A stretch of DNA of 64,000 bases from Verrucomicrobiales bacterium. Its GTDB lineage: Bacteria; Verrucomicrobiota; Verrucomicrobiia; Verrucomicrobiales; DEV007. Both the position numbers and the translations under genes were made by a program. The notes beneath the pieces were generated by a model. That model was not told the origin of the DNA. It searched no databases and saw only the letters and a list, made by a program, of their open reading frames with translations. The stretch's first letter is position 1. Each line of letters starts with the position of its first letter. Below are positions 1 through 8,464 of this stretch, in pieces. The stretch covers positions 124,001 to 188,000 of the forward strand of contig JARGNI010000003.1 of assembly GCA_029213195.1 (NCBI GenBank), read 5' to 3'.

Positions 1-177
1 TACAACGGGCGTCGCGTCCTTCACTACGGGATGACGAATCACAAGGAGTATTTTGCCGAAGGCACCGAAGCCTTCTTCAACCGCAACGATTTCTATCCCT
101 TCGTCCAGGCCGAGCTCAAGGAACACGACCCCAATCTCCACGCCCTTCTCGAGGAAATCTGGGGAAAGACTCCGTAG
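1..177 (+). CDS. C-terminal end of putative secreted zinc metallopeptidase (partial)
   Basis: The window opens inside a gene; the first frame runs 58 codons to a TAG at 175-177. The residues include NHKEYFAEGTEAFF, RNDFYPF and a closing LLEEIWG. This pattern resembles the end of secreted lethal-factor-like zinc peptidases common in planctomycetes and verrucomicrobia, where the glutamate after the NHKEYFAE-type motif is thought to be the third zinc ligand. The catalytic HExxH would lie outside the window, so the assignment rests on the tail alone. The next gene is convergent and ends 17 bases downstream. Confidence 0.5.
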   Translation, partial: YNGRRVLHYGMTNHKEYFAEGTEAFFNRNDFYPFVQAELKEHDPNLHALLEEIWGKTP

Positions 178-194
178 GAACGAAGCATTGCCTT

Positions 195-1517
195 CTAGCG
201 GAAATCGAGCGCTCCCCCGGAGATCTCGTATTCGATCCCGGCTCCGAAAGGCGCGGTGCGCTTGCTCCCGTCTTCCATCTTGAACTTTCCCTCGTCCCGG
301 TCGTTGGGTGGATCGAGGAATGTCGATCCGTGATACAGGGTCACGACGTTTTTCGTGCCCTCCTTGATTTTCAGATCTTCGTAGGACCCGAAGCGACAGT
401 TTTCGAAGAGGCAGTTCTTCGTGATGTAGAGAAAGCTCTGAGGAATCACACAGTCGATGAAATGACAGTTCTCCACCGTCAGCCAGTCTCCCTGTGCTTC
501 CCGGGTGGGATCGTCCCCTTCCTTGAACACGATCGGATCCAGATCGCAGTCGACGAAGGTGGTATTCGTGATCTTGAATCCCATCGCAGGTTTTCCGGGA
601 CGGCGGAAGTTCGATTTGTAGAGCACACAATGATCAAGAATGATCTTGGCGGAGTACCCGCTCATCCAGGCACCACCCTTCGCAAAAATCACTTCATCGA
701 AAAGGCTGCGTTTTGCCTCGTAGGTGCCCCCGAGGTCGGCACTGAGGAGGATCTGCCGAAAGCGACTTCCTTCGGCGATCAAGTGCCCTTCATCGAGGTA
801 AAGAGTCTCCCGCTCCAGGCTGGTCCCCTCGGGTAGGGTGAGCGTCACTTGGCGAAGCTTGCTTTCCTTGGGGAGCGATCCATCGCCACCGATCAGTTTC
901 TCCTGCAAACGATACACCCCGGGGGTCAGCTCGATCTCTCCGCCCTTTTCGTCGACGAGCCGCGGCGTTTTGATCATGCCCCTTGGACTAGCGACCACTT
1001 CCTGCGGTTTGGAACTGGCGAGAAGGCCATCTCCTTCTTTGCTCTTCAATTCGAGGATGTCGTCGCGCACTGCCAACGCCTCTTCCAGCTTGCCCGCTTT
1101 CGTCAACTCGACCTTTAGGATCTCGAGTCGCTTCACGAAGCGGTCTTTGACCGGCACCTTCGCGTCGGCGACCTCCGCCCTGATCTTCGCCTCTTCGTCC
1201 GCTAGTACGGCACGCATCCTCTCGATCCCGGGAAAGTCCTCGGTTCCGGCTTCCTGCTCTTCGAGGGCGAGCTCCAATTCCTTGTTGGCCTTGATCGTAT
1301 TATCGAGGTTCCCATCGGCTTGAAATTGATCTCGGAGTCGGGCCACCCCTCCAGCGTATTTACGGTAGAGATCGTCGATACGATCCTGACCTTTGGCCTC
1401 GATCATGAGGATCTCCACATTGTAGGCTTTCCGCGCCTCCTCGACGGTATCCGCATGGAGCCCCGACCAGGCTCCCAGCACGGCTATTCCTATCCCTACC
1501 CAGAGAGTCCTTTTCAT
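195..1517 (-). CDS. Secreted coiled-coil and beta-helix-like protein, function unknown
   Basis: 440 residues if translation begins at the ATG at 1517, which opens directly on a signal peptide (MKRTLWVGIGIAVLGAWSG...). The frame stays open upstream to 1583, but that would bury the signal. Residues 25-150 are charged and helical, with an RLRDQFQADGNLDNT segment that reappears in the gene at 6509-7438. The C-terminal half carries short repeats such as FVDCDLDPI, ENCHFIDC and ENCRF, which look like rungs of a right-handed beta-helix. Export is well supported; the function is not known. The nearest downstream neighbour on the left is convergent. Confidence 0.7.
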   Translation of the reverse strand: MKRTLWVGIGIAVLGAWSGLHADTVEEARKAYNVEILMIEAKGQDRIDDLYRKYAGGVARLRDQFQADGNLDNTIKANKELELALEEQEAGTEDFPGIERMRAVLADEEAKIRAEVADAKVPVKDRFVKRLEILKVELTKAGKLEEALAVRDDILELKSKEGDGLLASSKPQEVVASPRGMIKTPRLVDEKGGEIELTPGVYRLQEKLIGGDGSLPKESKLRQVTLTLPEGTSLERETLYLDEGHLIAEGSRFRQILLSADLGGTYEAKRSLFDEVIFAKGGAWMSGYSAKIILDHCVLYKSNFRRPGKPAMGFKITNTTFVDCDLDPIVFKEGDDPTREAQGDWLTVENCHFIDCVIPQSFLYITKNCLFENCRFGSYEDLKIKEGTKNVVTLYHGSTFLDPPNDRDEGKFKMEDGSKRTAPFGAGIEYEISGGALDFR

Positions 1518-1666
1518 GATTTCATAGTAAAGGAAGACCTTCTCGATTCCAGCACGGGATTCAGTGACGGTTTTCTTGCTCAAGAGGAGTAACCTTTTCG
1601 CGTCTTGGGGTATGCCAAAGGAGCAATCCGTGCGATCGGTCTTGGGAGCCTTCCTCCCTTTCCTCC

Positions 1667-2209
1667 ATGAGTTCGTATTGCGATATCGCCCCCGGACATC
1701 CGTTTCACGGTCCCTATCATGACAAGGCCTATGGGTTCCCCGTCCTGGGAGACCGCCCCCTCTTCGAGCGGCTCATTCTCGAGATCAACCAGGCGGGACT
1801 TTCCTGGCTGACGATCCTCAAGAAGCAGGAAAATTTTCGCGAGGCCTATGACCAATTCGATATCGAAGCCGTGGCAAACTATGGAGAAGCAGAGCGAAGC
1901 CGCCTGCTTTCCGATGCGGGAATCATTCGAAATCGTCTCAAGGTCGATGCCGCGATTCACAATGCGCAGACCATCCTCGCCCTGCAGGAGTCCCACGGAT
2001 CTTTTGCGAATTGGCTTCAGACCCATCATCCGCTTTCCAAGTCGGACTGGGTGAAGCTTTTCAAGAAGACGTTCAAGTTCACGGGAGGAGAGATCACGGG
2101 AGAGTTTCTCATGAGCATCGGCTATCTGCCGGGTGCCCATCGCCCCGATTGCCCTGTCTTTGAAGAAATTCGAAAGCAGAACCCTCTCTGGATGGACGCG
2201 CCCGACTGA
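1667..2209 (+). CDS. tag: DNA-3-methyladenine glycosylase I
   Basis: 180 residues, the usual length for Tag, which excises 3-methyladenine from alkylated DNA as the first step of base excision repair. The sequence has the family signature GLSWLTILKKQENFREAY, then AGIIRNRLKVDAAIHNAQ. The four zinc ligands known from E. coli Tag have counterparts at Cys5, His18, His158 and Cys162 (in AHRPDCP). The catalytic glutamate region LEINQAGLSW is present. It stands alone: the gene on the left is divergent and the next gene on the right starts about 90 bases after its stop. Confidence 0.95.
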   Translation: MSSYCDIAPGHPFHGPYHDKAYGFPVLGDRPLFERLILEINQAGLSWLTILKKQENFREAYDQFDIEAVANYGEAERSRLLSDAGIIRNRLKVDAAIHNAQTILALQESHGSFANWLQTHHPLSKSDWVKLFKKTFKFTGGEITGEFLMSIGYLPGAHRPDCPVFEEIRKQNPLWMDAPD

Positions 2210-2296
2210 TCCGGGGTGGGCTGGAGAGAGACGATTTTCTTCGGATGAGAACGCTCTCGTAACAGGATCCGAACATTTCACGGGGAGGATGGATTC

Positions 2297-3532
2297 ATGA
2301 AAACCCATCCATCCATTCTCCTTCGTTCCAACGGTTTCACCGTCATCGAATTGCTCGTCGTCGTCACCATCGTCGGTATCCTCGCAAGTCTCGCGATGCC
2401 GGCCTACATGAAGGTCCGCGACCGAACTTCCCTGAAAGCGGCTCATCTCGAAAGGATGGAAAACGGAAACGCCCCGGATCCTGCCGATGATCTCCTCATC
2501 AAGGAAGCGCTCCCCATGATCGAGTCGTTTCAGGCCGACTGGATCCTGAGCTCGGACTACCAGCGAGTCGGTCTCGAAGTCTATTCCCGCTACCAGCTCT
2601 CTGGAACCGGCAGCGTCCAATTCCAATCGGGAGACTCTTCCACCTCCCTCCCCTGCCATCTCCTCATCCCCTTTCCCGAGGGCACGATTGAGGCGACCAA
2701 TGTTTCGCTCCGGTTTCTGGATCCCGAGACGGGAGTTCTCGAAGAACCCTCCGGTGTCGAATACCGAAAAAACGGCATCTTCTGGAAGGGAAAACTCGAG
2801 CCCGGGAAGGTCGTCGAGGCCGAGTTCAGATTCACTTCGCTGGGAACGGAAGTCGCCGAGATCGTGCTCCCGCCGGCGAAACGACTCTCGTCCGTTTCCC
2901 TTTCCCTCGACCTCTCCCCCTCCTCCGCCCGCGAAATCACCAGCTACTCACTGATCCCCATCCAGGCTCGTGAAGGCAAATACGAGTGGAGCTATGGGAA
3001 CCTCGTTTCGGATCGAAACATCACCGTCAAGATTCCGGGAGCGGCAAGTCCGGGAGGAAGGCTTCTCACTCTGCTGCGCTTCATTGCCGTGGCTCTTCTT
3101 CTCTTTGGAGCCGGTTTTCTCTACATGAACGAATCGGTCGCTCCCGGTCGCCTCGACCAGTTTCGACTGGGCCACTTCTCACTCCTCGCTCTCACCTACT
3201 CACTCTTTTTCGTAATCTTCTCCGTGATCATTTACCGAGAACACCTCGGGGTCATTCCTGCCCTCGCGATTTCTGGAGTCTGTTCTCTCCCCCTCCTTGT
3301 GCTGCACGTCGGTCGTATCACCGATCTCCGGTTCGCCCTTCGTCACATCCTCCCCCTCGCCATCGCCACCCTGGCACTCGTCGTCATCGGGGTCTACGGA
3401 GGCCAGGCTCGCGACTACGGATTTCTCATTCTTTTCATCGGCGTGACGGCCTATCTCACGGTGACCTATAAGCCCAGCAGCCACCCTGTCCGCATCCTTT
3501 CGGCCACTCCAGCGACGGAAGCTGGCTCATAG
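2297..3532 (+). CDS. Prepilin-type leader protein with polytopic membrane C-terminus
   Basis: 411 residues. Residues 12-35 form a class III signal: cleavage would fall after Gly in NGFTVIELLVVVTIVGIL, leaving Phe+1 and the conserved Glu+5 used in pilin and pseudopilin assembly. The usual pilin globular domain is absent. Instead there is a soluble beta-rich middle (about 60-250) and then six or so hydrophobic helices from about residue 258 to 400. The tail loosely recalls CreD-type inner membrane proteins, but this is weak. A strong hairpin follows the stop. The join of a prepilin leader to a multi-spanning membrane domain is unusual. There is no frameshift in the reading frame that would suggest an artificial fusion. 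Confidence 0.75.
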   Translation: MKTHPSILLRSNGFTVIELLVVVTIVGILASLAMPAYMKVRDRTSLKAAHLERMENGNAPDPADDLLIKEALPMIESFQADWILSSDYQRVGLEVYSRYQLSGTGSVQFQSGDSSTSLPCHLLIPFPEGTIEATNVSLRFLDPETGVLEEPSGVEYRKNGIFWKGKLEPGKVVEAEFRFTSLGTEVAEIVLPPAKRLSSVSLSLDLSPSSAREITSYSLIPIQAREGKYEWSYGNLVSDRNITVKIPGAASPGGRLLTLLRFIAVALLLFGAGFLYMNESVAPGRLDQFRLGHFSLLALTYSLFFVIFSVIIYREHLGVIPALAISGVCSLPLLVLHVGRITDLRFALRHILPLAIATLALVVIGVYGGQARDYGFLILFIGVTAYLTVTYKPSSHPVRILSATPATEAGS

Positions 3533-3536
3533 TTCA

Positions 3537-3568
3537 CTCGGTGCCCGCCTCGCAACGCGGGCACCGAG
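3537..3568 (+). terminator. Hairpin terminator candidate after the prepilin-leader gene
   Basis: A perfect 12-bp stem (3537-3548 with 3557-3568, arm ctcggtgcccgc) closes an 8-base loop four bases after the stop codon at 3532. It is followed only by ctttcgcc, so the U-tract is poor. The position and stability still suggest transcription termination. Confidence 0.6.
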
Positions 3569-3729
3569 CTTTCGCCACCACAAGGTGCGAACCGAAATTT
3601 CGAAAAAAGATCCCACGTTTCGTTCGGGCTTCTATTTCATCACAATCGATTCTGAATTAGTGACTTAGAATCAAATTCTCTCCTCACTTTTCCAGAGTCG
3701 GGAGCAGAACCGAGGAAAAAAACTTTGCA

Positions 3730-3777
3730 AACAGACAGATTTGTCTGTTAATTCCAATAACAGACAGAACGTTCTGT
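3730..3777. promoter_or_regulatory. Two palindromic operator-like sites in tandem
   Basis: Site 1 is aacagaca-gatt-tgtctgtt (3730-3749), with perfect 8-bp arms. Site 2 contains the perfect 14-bp palindrome acagaacgttctgt (3764-3777). Both start with aacagacaga, and the two starts are 29 bp apart, close to three helical turns. Tandem palindromes of this size are typical of dimeric repressors such as TetR-type proteins. No regulator gene lies next to them. They sit just upstream of a small ORF and the TVP38/flavoprotein pair. Confidence 0.6.
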
Positions 3778-3795
3778 ATTAAAAGATTCCGGCAA

Positions 3796-4008
3796 ATGAA
3801 TATTTCCCCACCCTACTCTCACTCGGACTCCGCCAATTCTGCGAATCACTCATCGAAGGAGGTTTCCCACAAACCTGTCGAAAACGTGATTGGTGAAATG
3901 GTCAACTCCTTCTCCGAAGCCATCCTCCGCTACTCCTGCGACGAAGTTCATTGCCACATCGCCCAGAGCGAATTCGAACTCGTCGACTACGACACCCTTT
4001 CCCGCTGA
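3796..4008 (+). CDS. Small hypothetical protein
   Basis: 70 codons starting 18 bases after the second palindromic operator and ending 47 bases before the TVP38-type gene, so it would be the first gene of that unit. I recognise no domain. The second half (VENVIGEMVNSFSEAILRYSCDEVHCHI) looks like ordinary helical protein with two cysteines. There is no clear Shine-Dalgarno sequence, but these are rare across the window. It may be a real small protein or merely a leader region. Confidence 0.4.
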   Translation: MNISPPYSHSDSANSANHSSKEVSHKPVENVIGEMVNSFSEAILRYSCDEVHCHIAQSEFELVDYDTLSR

Positions 4009-4055
4009 TTCTGAATTTTTGCCGCCCTCTTCTCTCCCACCTCAATCTACTTCCC

Positions 4056-4790
4056 ATGAACACAACGCTTGCTACCGACCTCCCCACTGCCAACGAGACC
4101 CGAACCAGGAAGGGAATCCGATTCCTGAAGCCCGCTCTCCTGGTTCTCGGCCTCCCCGCCGTCATCGCTGCTTTCGCCCTTCTCCCCCTTGGTGAAATTC
4201 TCCAATCGGCAACCGGAGCGATCGAGTCACTCGGAATCTGGGCCCCGATCGCTTTTATCGCGCTCTACGCCATCTCGGTAGTCTTCTTCGTCCCCGGATC
4301 TGTGCTCACCGCCGCTTCGGGAACACTCTTCGGAATCTTCTGGGGATCGGTCTATGTTTCCATCGCTTCTGTCCTCGGAGCGACTCTCGCCTTCCTCGTC
4401 GGCCGCTATCTCGCCCGTCGCTGGGTCGAAAAGAAGATCTCAGGGAACGAAACTTTCGAGTCCATCGACGGAGCCGTGGCCAAAGAAGGATGGAAGATTG
4501 TCGGGCTGACCCGCCTGTCACCTGTCTTCCCCTTCACTCTCCTGAACTACGCCTACGGCATCACCCGGGTAAAACTCAGCCACTATGTCCTCGCGTCCTG
4601 GATCGGAATGATGCCGGGAACCGCTCTCTATGTCTACCTTGGCTCCCTCGGAAAAGCTGCCAGCGAAGCCGGAAGCAAATCTCCCGTCGAGTGGTCCCTC
4701 TACGGGGTTGGTCTCCTCGCCACGATCGGGGTCACCTTCTTCGTCACGAAACTGGCGCGACGAGCCCTCACGAAAAAAATCGAAGGATAA
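4056..4790 (+). CDS. TVP38/TMEM64 family (VTT domain) membrane protein
   Basis: 244 residues from the ATG at 4056, which gives a short cytosolic N-terminus before the first helix. The VTT/DedA-type core is clear: FVPGSVLTAASGTLFG, a glycine-rich reentrant segment, then GLTRLSPVFPFTLLNYAYG and an MMPGTALYVYLG segment. Relatives are lipid scramblase-like or transporter-like inner membrane proteins. It lies 51 bases ahead of a flavin disulfide reductase. That pairing recurs in several phyla and suggests joint function or regulation, here probably from the palindromic operators at 3730-3777. The substrate is unknown. Confidence 0.88.
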   Translation: MNTTLATDLPTANETRTRKGIRFLKPALLVLGLPAVIAAFALLPLGEILQSATGAIESLGIWAPIAFIALYAISVVFFVPGSVLTAASGTLFGIFWGSVYVSIASVLGATLAFLVGRYLARRWVEKKISGNETFESIDGAVAKEGWKIVGLTRLSPVFPFTLLNYAYGITRVKLSHYVLASWIGMMPGTALYVYLGSLGKAASEAGSKSPVEWSLYGVGLLATIGVTFFVTKLARRALTKKIEG

Positions 4791-4841
4791 GAATCGCACG
4801 AATCTCGCGAACACGTTTCACTACTCGCACTCTCTCCTATC

Positions 4842-6362
4842 ATGAGTCATCTCACTCCTCTCCTGCCACTCGACGAGCACAATCAGAAGCTGCAATCGAA
4901 TGTTCATCCCACCGACTGGGTCAATCCGACTCCGGATGGCACCTACAACATGGTCGTCATCGGTGGAGGAACCGCCGGTCTCGTCACTGCGGCCGGAGCC
5001 GCCGGCCTTGGGGCCAAAGTCGCCCTCATCGAGCGCAGCCTCCTCGGTGGAGACTGTCTCAATGTCGGATGTGTCCCCTCCAAGGCCATCATTGCCGCGG
5101 CCAAGCGCGCCGCCCAGGTTCGCGATGCAGAGGACTTCGGCATCCATGTGCCCGAAGGAGTCTCGATCGATTTCGCTGCCGCAATGGAGAGAATGCGGAA
5201 GCTCCGTTCCGACATCAGCCCCCACGATTCCGCACAGCGTTTCCAGGAACTGGGAATCGATGTCTTCCTCGGACAAGGCAAGTTCACCGGCGCGCACACC
5301 ATCGATGTGAATGGCACCGAGCTGACTTTCAAGAATGCCACCATCGCCACCGGAGCTCGCGCCTCGGCGCCCCCCATCGATGGGCTCGACACGGTCGACT
5401 ACCTGACGAATGAAACCCTCTTCTCCCTCACCGAAATCCCGAGGCGATTCGGGATCATTGGAGCCGGCCCGATTGGAGTCGAAATGGCGCAGAGCTTTGC
5501 CCGACTCGGATCCGAAGTGTTTCTCGTCGAATCCTCCGACGGAATTCTCCCGCGGGAAGATCCCGATGCCGGGGCAATTCTCCGGAAATCCCTCGAACGC
5601 GACGGCGTGAACATTCTCTGCTGCGGTCGCGATCTCAAGCTGCAGCCCGGCGAGGGTGGCGGCATTCGACTGACCGTGAAATCCGACAAAGGAGGCTACG
5701 ACGAAACCATCGATCAACTCCTCGTCGCCGTAGGAAGGGCCCCCAACGTGGAAGGTCTTGGATTGGAAGACGTCGGCATCGAGTATTCGAAGACAGGGGT
5801 CACCGTCAACGACAAGCTCCAGACCACGGTGAAGAACATTTACGCCGCGGGTGACATCTGCTCGAATTTCAAATTCACCCACGCCGCTGACTTCATGGCT
5901 CGGACCGTGATCGGAAACGCCCTCTTCCTCGGACGCGGAAAGAACAGCGATCTCATCATCCCCTGGGCGACCTACAGCGAACCCGAAGTCGCTCATGTCG
6001 GGGTGAACCCTCGGACCGCTCAGGAGGAAGGACTGGCCATCGATACCTACACCCAGGAGTTCAGCGGGATGGACCGGGCCATCCTCTCAGGGGAAACCGA
6101 GGGCTTCGTGAAAATCCATGTCAGGAGTGGCACCGACAAGATCGTCGGTGCCACCATCGTCGGTGCCAATGCCGGCGACATGATCGGAGAAATCACCCTG
6201 GCAATGAAACACAAGATCGGCCTAGGCAAGATCAAGGATACGATTCACCCCTACCCCACGATCGGAGAAGCGATCCGCAAGGTAGGCGATATCTACAACC
6301 GGACTCGACTCACCCCTCGGGTCAAGGCGGCGATGACCAAGTGGCTCAAGTGGACGCGATAG
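4842..6362 (+). CDS. FAD-dependent pyridine nucleotide-disulfide oxidoreductase (mercuric reductase/Lpd-like)
   Basis: 506 residues with the complete fold: FAD motif VVIGGGTAGLVTAAGAAG, the redox disulfide GGDCLNVGCVPSKA, the NAD(P) motif GIIGAGPIGVEMAQSFARLG, the second FAD motif YAAGDIC, and a C-terminal dimerisation domain with HPYPTIGEA carrying the catalytic His. Mercuric reductases have a vicinal cysteine pair at the C-terminus and often an N-terminal metal-binding domain; both are missing, so a mercury role is not supported. It is probably a broad disulfide reductase acting with the upstream TVP38-type membrane protein, with which it appears co-transcribed. Confidence 0.9.
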   Translation: MSHLTPLLPLDEHNQKLQSNVHPTDWVNPTPDGTYNMVVIGGGTAGLVTAAGAAGLGAKVALIERSLLGGDCLNVGCVPSKAIIAAAKRAAQVRDAEDFGIHVPEGVSIDFAAAMERMRKLRSDISPHDSAQRFQELGIDVFLGQGKFTGAHTIDVNGTELTFKNATIATGARASAPPIDGLDTVDYLTNETLFSLTEIPRRFGIIGAGPIGVEMAQSFARLGSEVFLVESSDGILPREDPDAGAILRKSLERDGVNILCCGRDLKLQPGEGGGIRLTVKSDKGGYDETIDQLLVAVGRAPNVEGLGLEDVGIEYSKTGVTVNDKLQTTVKNIYAAGDICSNFKFTHAADFMARTVIGNALFLGRGKNSDLIIPWATYSEPEVAHVGVNPRTAQEEGLAIDTYTQEFSGMDRAILSGETEGFVKIHVRSGTDKIVGATIVGANAGDMIGEITLAMKHKIGLGKIKDTIHPYPTIGEAIRKVGDIYNRTRLTPRVKAAMTKWLKWTR

Positions 6363-6508
6363 CCTGAGCCGTGGAATCAACCAAATTACCGAACACGATG
6401 TGCGGTTCGTAACGTCATGGTCATCGTTTCAGGAGGAATCAAACTCTTCTTTCGAGAGAATCTCTTGATAGGTAATGGGTTCGCATCAGCCCTAACCGAA
6501 AAACACTC

Positions 6509-7438
6509 CTAATCCGACTCCAGGAGATCTCGAGTCAAAACTGTTCCGATCGCAGACAGGCTTTCGTCACCCCACATATTGTCTGAGCTATTTTCCAGGG
6601 CGAGACTTTTCATATTCCCTCGAAGCCGGTCTGGTCTCTTGTTCAGAGAACCAAACTCCTCCTCCGTAACCCTTGTTGCGCCGACATCTTCTAGGATCCT
6701 GAAATCGCTCGCCCGAAAAGAAATTATTCGCTTCGATTCAGTGATTTCGAGTGCTGCGATAAAGTCTCTAGATCCACCTCGGTCCTCCAAGAGAATTACC
6801 AAACTATCACCCTCGGAGAATTCGAGAGTCTCTGATGTTGATGCCCATCTTGTAGCCCAAACCTTTTCTCCGTTCAGAAAGAAGGTAGCGCGATCATCAA
6901 CAAAGGCATGAATCTTTCCAGTTATCTTCAATCGCTCATCAGGAGACATCCTCGAAAGCTGAACTTTCAGTTCGGCGATCGCTTCGTTCAGCGCTTTTGC
7001 TTCGTCGAGCAAGCCAAGTTTTGTCAGCTCCCTCATTCTATGATCAAATTTTCTGATGTAGCCCGTTCGAAGATTCCAAAGGCTTTCCTCATGTCTAGAA
7101 TCGAGTTCCTGCAATTGCGACTGCAGTATAGAACGCATCCGCTCACTTCCCTCGACTACTACCTCCCCAGTCTCCTGGTTTTCCATGGCCAACTTCGCTT
7201 CCTCCTGAGCTGCCAGAACTCCTTTCAAATTTCCGACCTTCTGGAATGACTCTGCTAAGCGCAAGATCGCATTTCCATATTGTGCATAGAGTTTCCTTTT
7301 GCTCTCTAGGTAAGTTTCTTTCTCCGCTTTGACTTGGCCTTCAAAAACCTCAATGATATTTTCCGCAACCGACGTGGATACGATTAAGACAAGGACTGCC
7401 CAAAGTACAAGAGCTTTGTGTTTTTCCCGAGAGTTCAT
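6509..7438 (-). CDS. Secreted coiled-coil protein, relative of the gene at 195-1517
   Basis: 309 residues from the ATG at 7438, which starts a signal peptide (MNSREKHKALVLWAVLVLIV...). An upstream in-frame start at 7549 would give a second hydrophobic stretch and is less likely. Residues 25-150 match the N-terminal module of the gene at 195-1517 in spacing and pattern: YAQYGNAILRLAESFQKVGN, ENQETGE, then GSERMRSILQSQLQELDS. The C-terminal part has a small beta-domain with FVDDRATFFLNGEKVW, reminiscent of ligand-binding jelly-roll domains. The role is unknown. Its third-codon GC appears lower than in the neighbours. Confidence 0.7.
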   Translation of the reverse strand: MNSREKHKALVLWAVLVLIVSTSVAENIIEVFEGQVKAEKETYLESKRKLYAQYGNAILRLAESFQKVGNLKGVLAAQEEAKLAMENQETGEVVVEGSERMRSILQSQLQELDSRHEESLWNLRTGYIRKFDHRMRELTKLGLLDEAKALNEAIAELKVQLSRMSPDERLKITGKIHAFVDDRATFFLNGEKVWATRWASTSETLEFSEGDSLVILLEDRGGSRDFIAALEITESKRIISFRASDFRILEDVGATRVTEEEFGSLNKRPDRLRGNMKSLALENSSDNMWGDESLSAIGTVLTRDLLESD

Positions 7439-7795
7439 TCGCAAATGCAGGAGAAATGAGAGAGCAAGAATCACTACAATTACACAATTAGCCTCCCTGC
7501 CGCCCCGAGATTCAAGGCTTAAAATGAAAATTCTGAGCATTCGGCCCACTTCGGCCGCATTTATTAACTGACAGAAGCGGTATCGAGAAAAGAGAAAGTT
7601 GCCGGTTCAGCACACGAATGTGTGTAGCCAGCTGGACGCTACGGAACTCTTGCGCGTTCCGCTACACGAAAACCTGTAGCGGAAGATGCCAATCTTCCGT
7701 CCTTGCAAGGATTACAAACCGAACTACCAAACACCAGCCGACTGGCCAGAATCGGTGCTACTCGATTCTTCAATCGCGGCCCATCTCGCGCGATT
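7439..7795. other. Intergenic region with two hairpins
   Basis: No convincing gene is visible in these 357 bases. Two hairpins stand out: cggaac...gttccg (7642-7647 with 7656-7661), flanked by a tgtag/ctaca pair, and the perfect cggaagat-gcca-atcttccg (7680-7699). Together they look like an extragenic palindromic repeat unit. Confidence 0.6.
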
Positions 7796-8461
7796 CTACT
7801 CCTCCCCCCCCGTCGTCGGGATCTTGAAACCGAGCTTCTTCAGCTTGGGAAAAAGCACGTTGTGCAGATAGGGATTGTCGGGATTGAGACGGGCGTAGTT
7901 CTGGTGGTAGTCCTCGGCGAGATAGAACTCCTCCGCAGGCTCGACCGCGGTCACGATGGGATCTTCGAACTTCTTCGCCGCTGTCAGCTCCTTGATCTTC
8001 TTCTCGGTCGCCGCTTTCTGGAGATCGTCGTGGAAAAACACCACCGATCGGTATTGAGGACCCCGATCGTATCCCTGGCGATTCAAGGTCGTGGGGTCAT
8101 GAAGATCGAAAAAGAGGTCGAGCAGCTTGTCGAAGGAAAGCTTGTCCGGATCGAAGTAGACCTGGACGACTTCGACATGCTTGGTCCGCCCGGTCTTCAC
8201 CTTGTCGTAGATCGCCGTTTCCTTTTCGCCGCCCATGTATCCTGAGAGGGTCGATGCCACTCCGGGCGTCTGGTGAAAGAACTCCTCGACACACCAGAAG
8301 CAACCGGCTCCAAAGGTGGCGATCTGGACATTCTCAGGAAACTCCGTCTGATCCGGATTCTTCGCCATCTTCTCCTCCGCCTGGAGGCGATCAAGGGGTG
8401 AAAAAACAGAAAAGGCTGCCGCAAAATACAAGCCGGTGAGAACAAGAAAGGTCGGTTTCAT
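7796..8461 (-). CDS. msrA: Peptide-methionine (S)-S-oxide reductase, exported
   Basis: 221 residues. After an N-terminal signal-like helix (MKPTFLVLTGLYFAAAFSVF) comes the MsrA catalytic motif GAGCFWCVEEFF, in which the first Cys attacks methionine-S-sulfoxide. YDRGPQYRSVVFF and EDYHQNY are also family signatures. The only other cysteine near the active site is three residues on, and there is no C-terminal recycling cysteine. The resolving step may therefore use this CxxC-like pair or an outside thioredoxin. The gene starts 3 bases after the stop of an exported thioredoxin-fold gene, which makes the latter a likely reducing partner in the cell envelope. Confidence 0.93.
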   Translation of the reverse strand: MKPTFLVLTGLYFAAAFSVFSPLDRLQAEEKMAKNPDQTEFPENVQIATFGAGCFWCVEEFFHQTPGVASTLSGYMGGEKETAIYDKVKTGRTKHVEVVQVYFDPDKLSFDKLLDLFFDLHDPTTLNRQGYDRGPQYRSVVFFHDDLQKAATEKKIKELTAAKKFEDPIVTAVEPAEEFYLAEDYHQNYARLNPDNPYLHNVLFPKLKKLGFKIPTTGGEE

Positions 8462-8464
8462 AAT

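Noticed and set aside
4842-6362. Mercuric reductase
   Set aside because: The redox CxxxxC motif fits, but the C-terminal cysteine pair and the N-terminal metal-binding domain are missing and there are no other mer genes.
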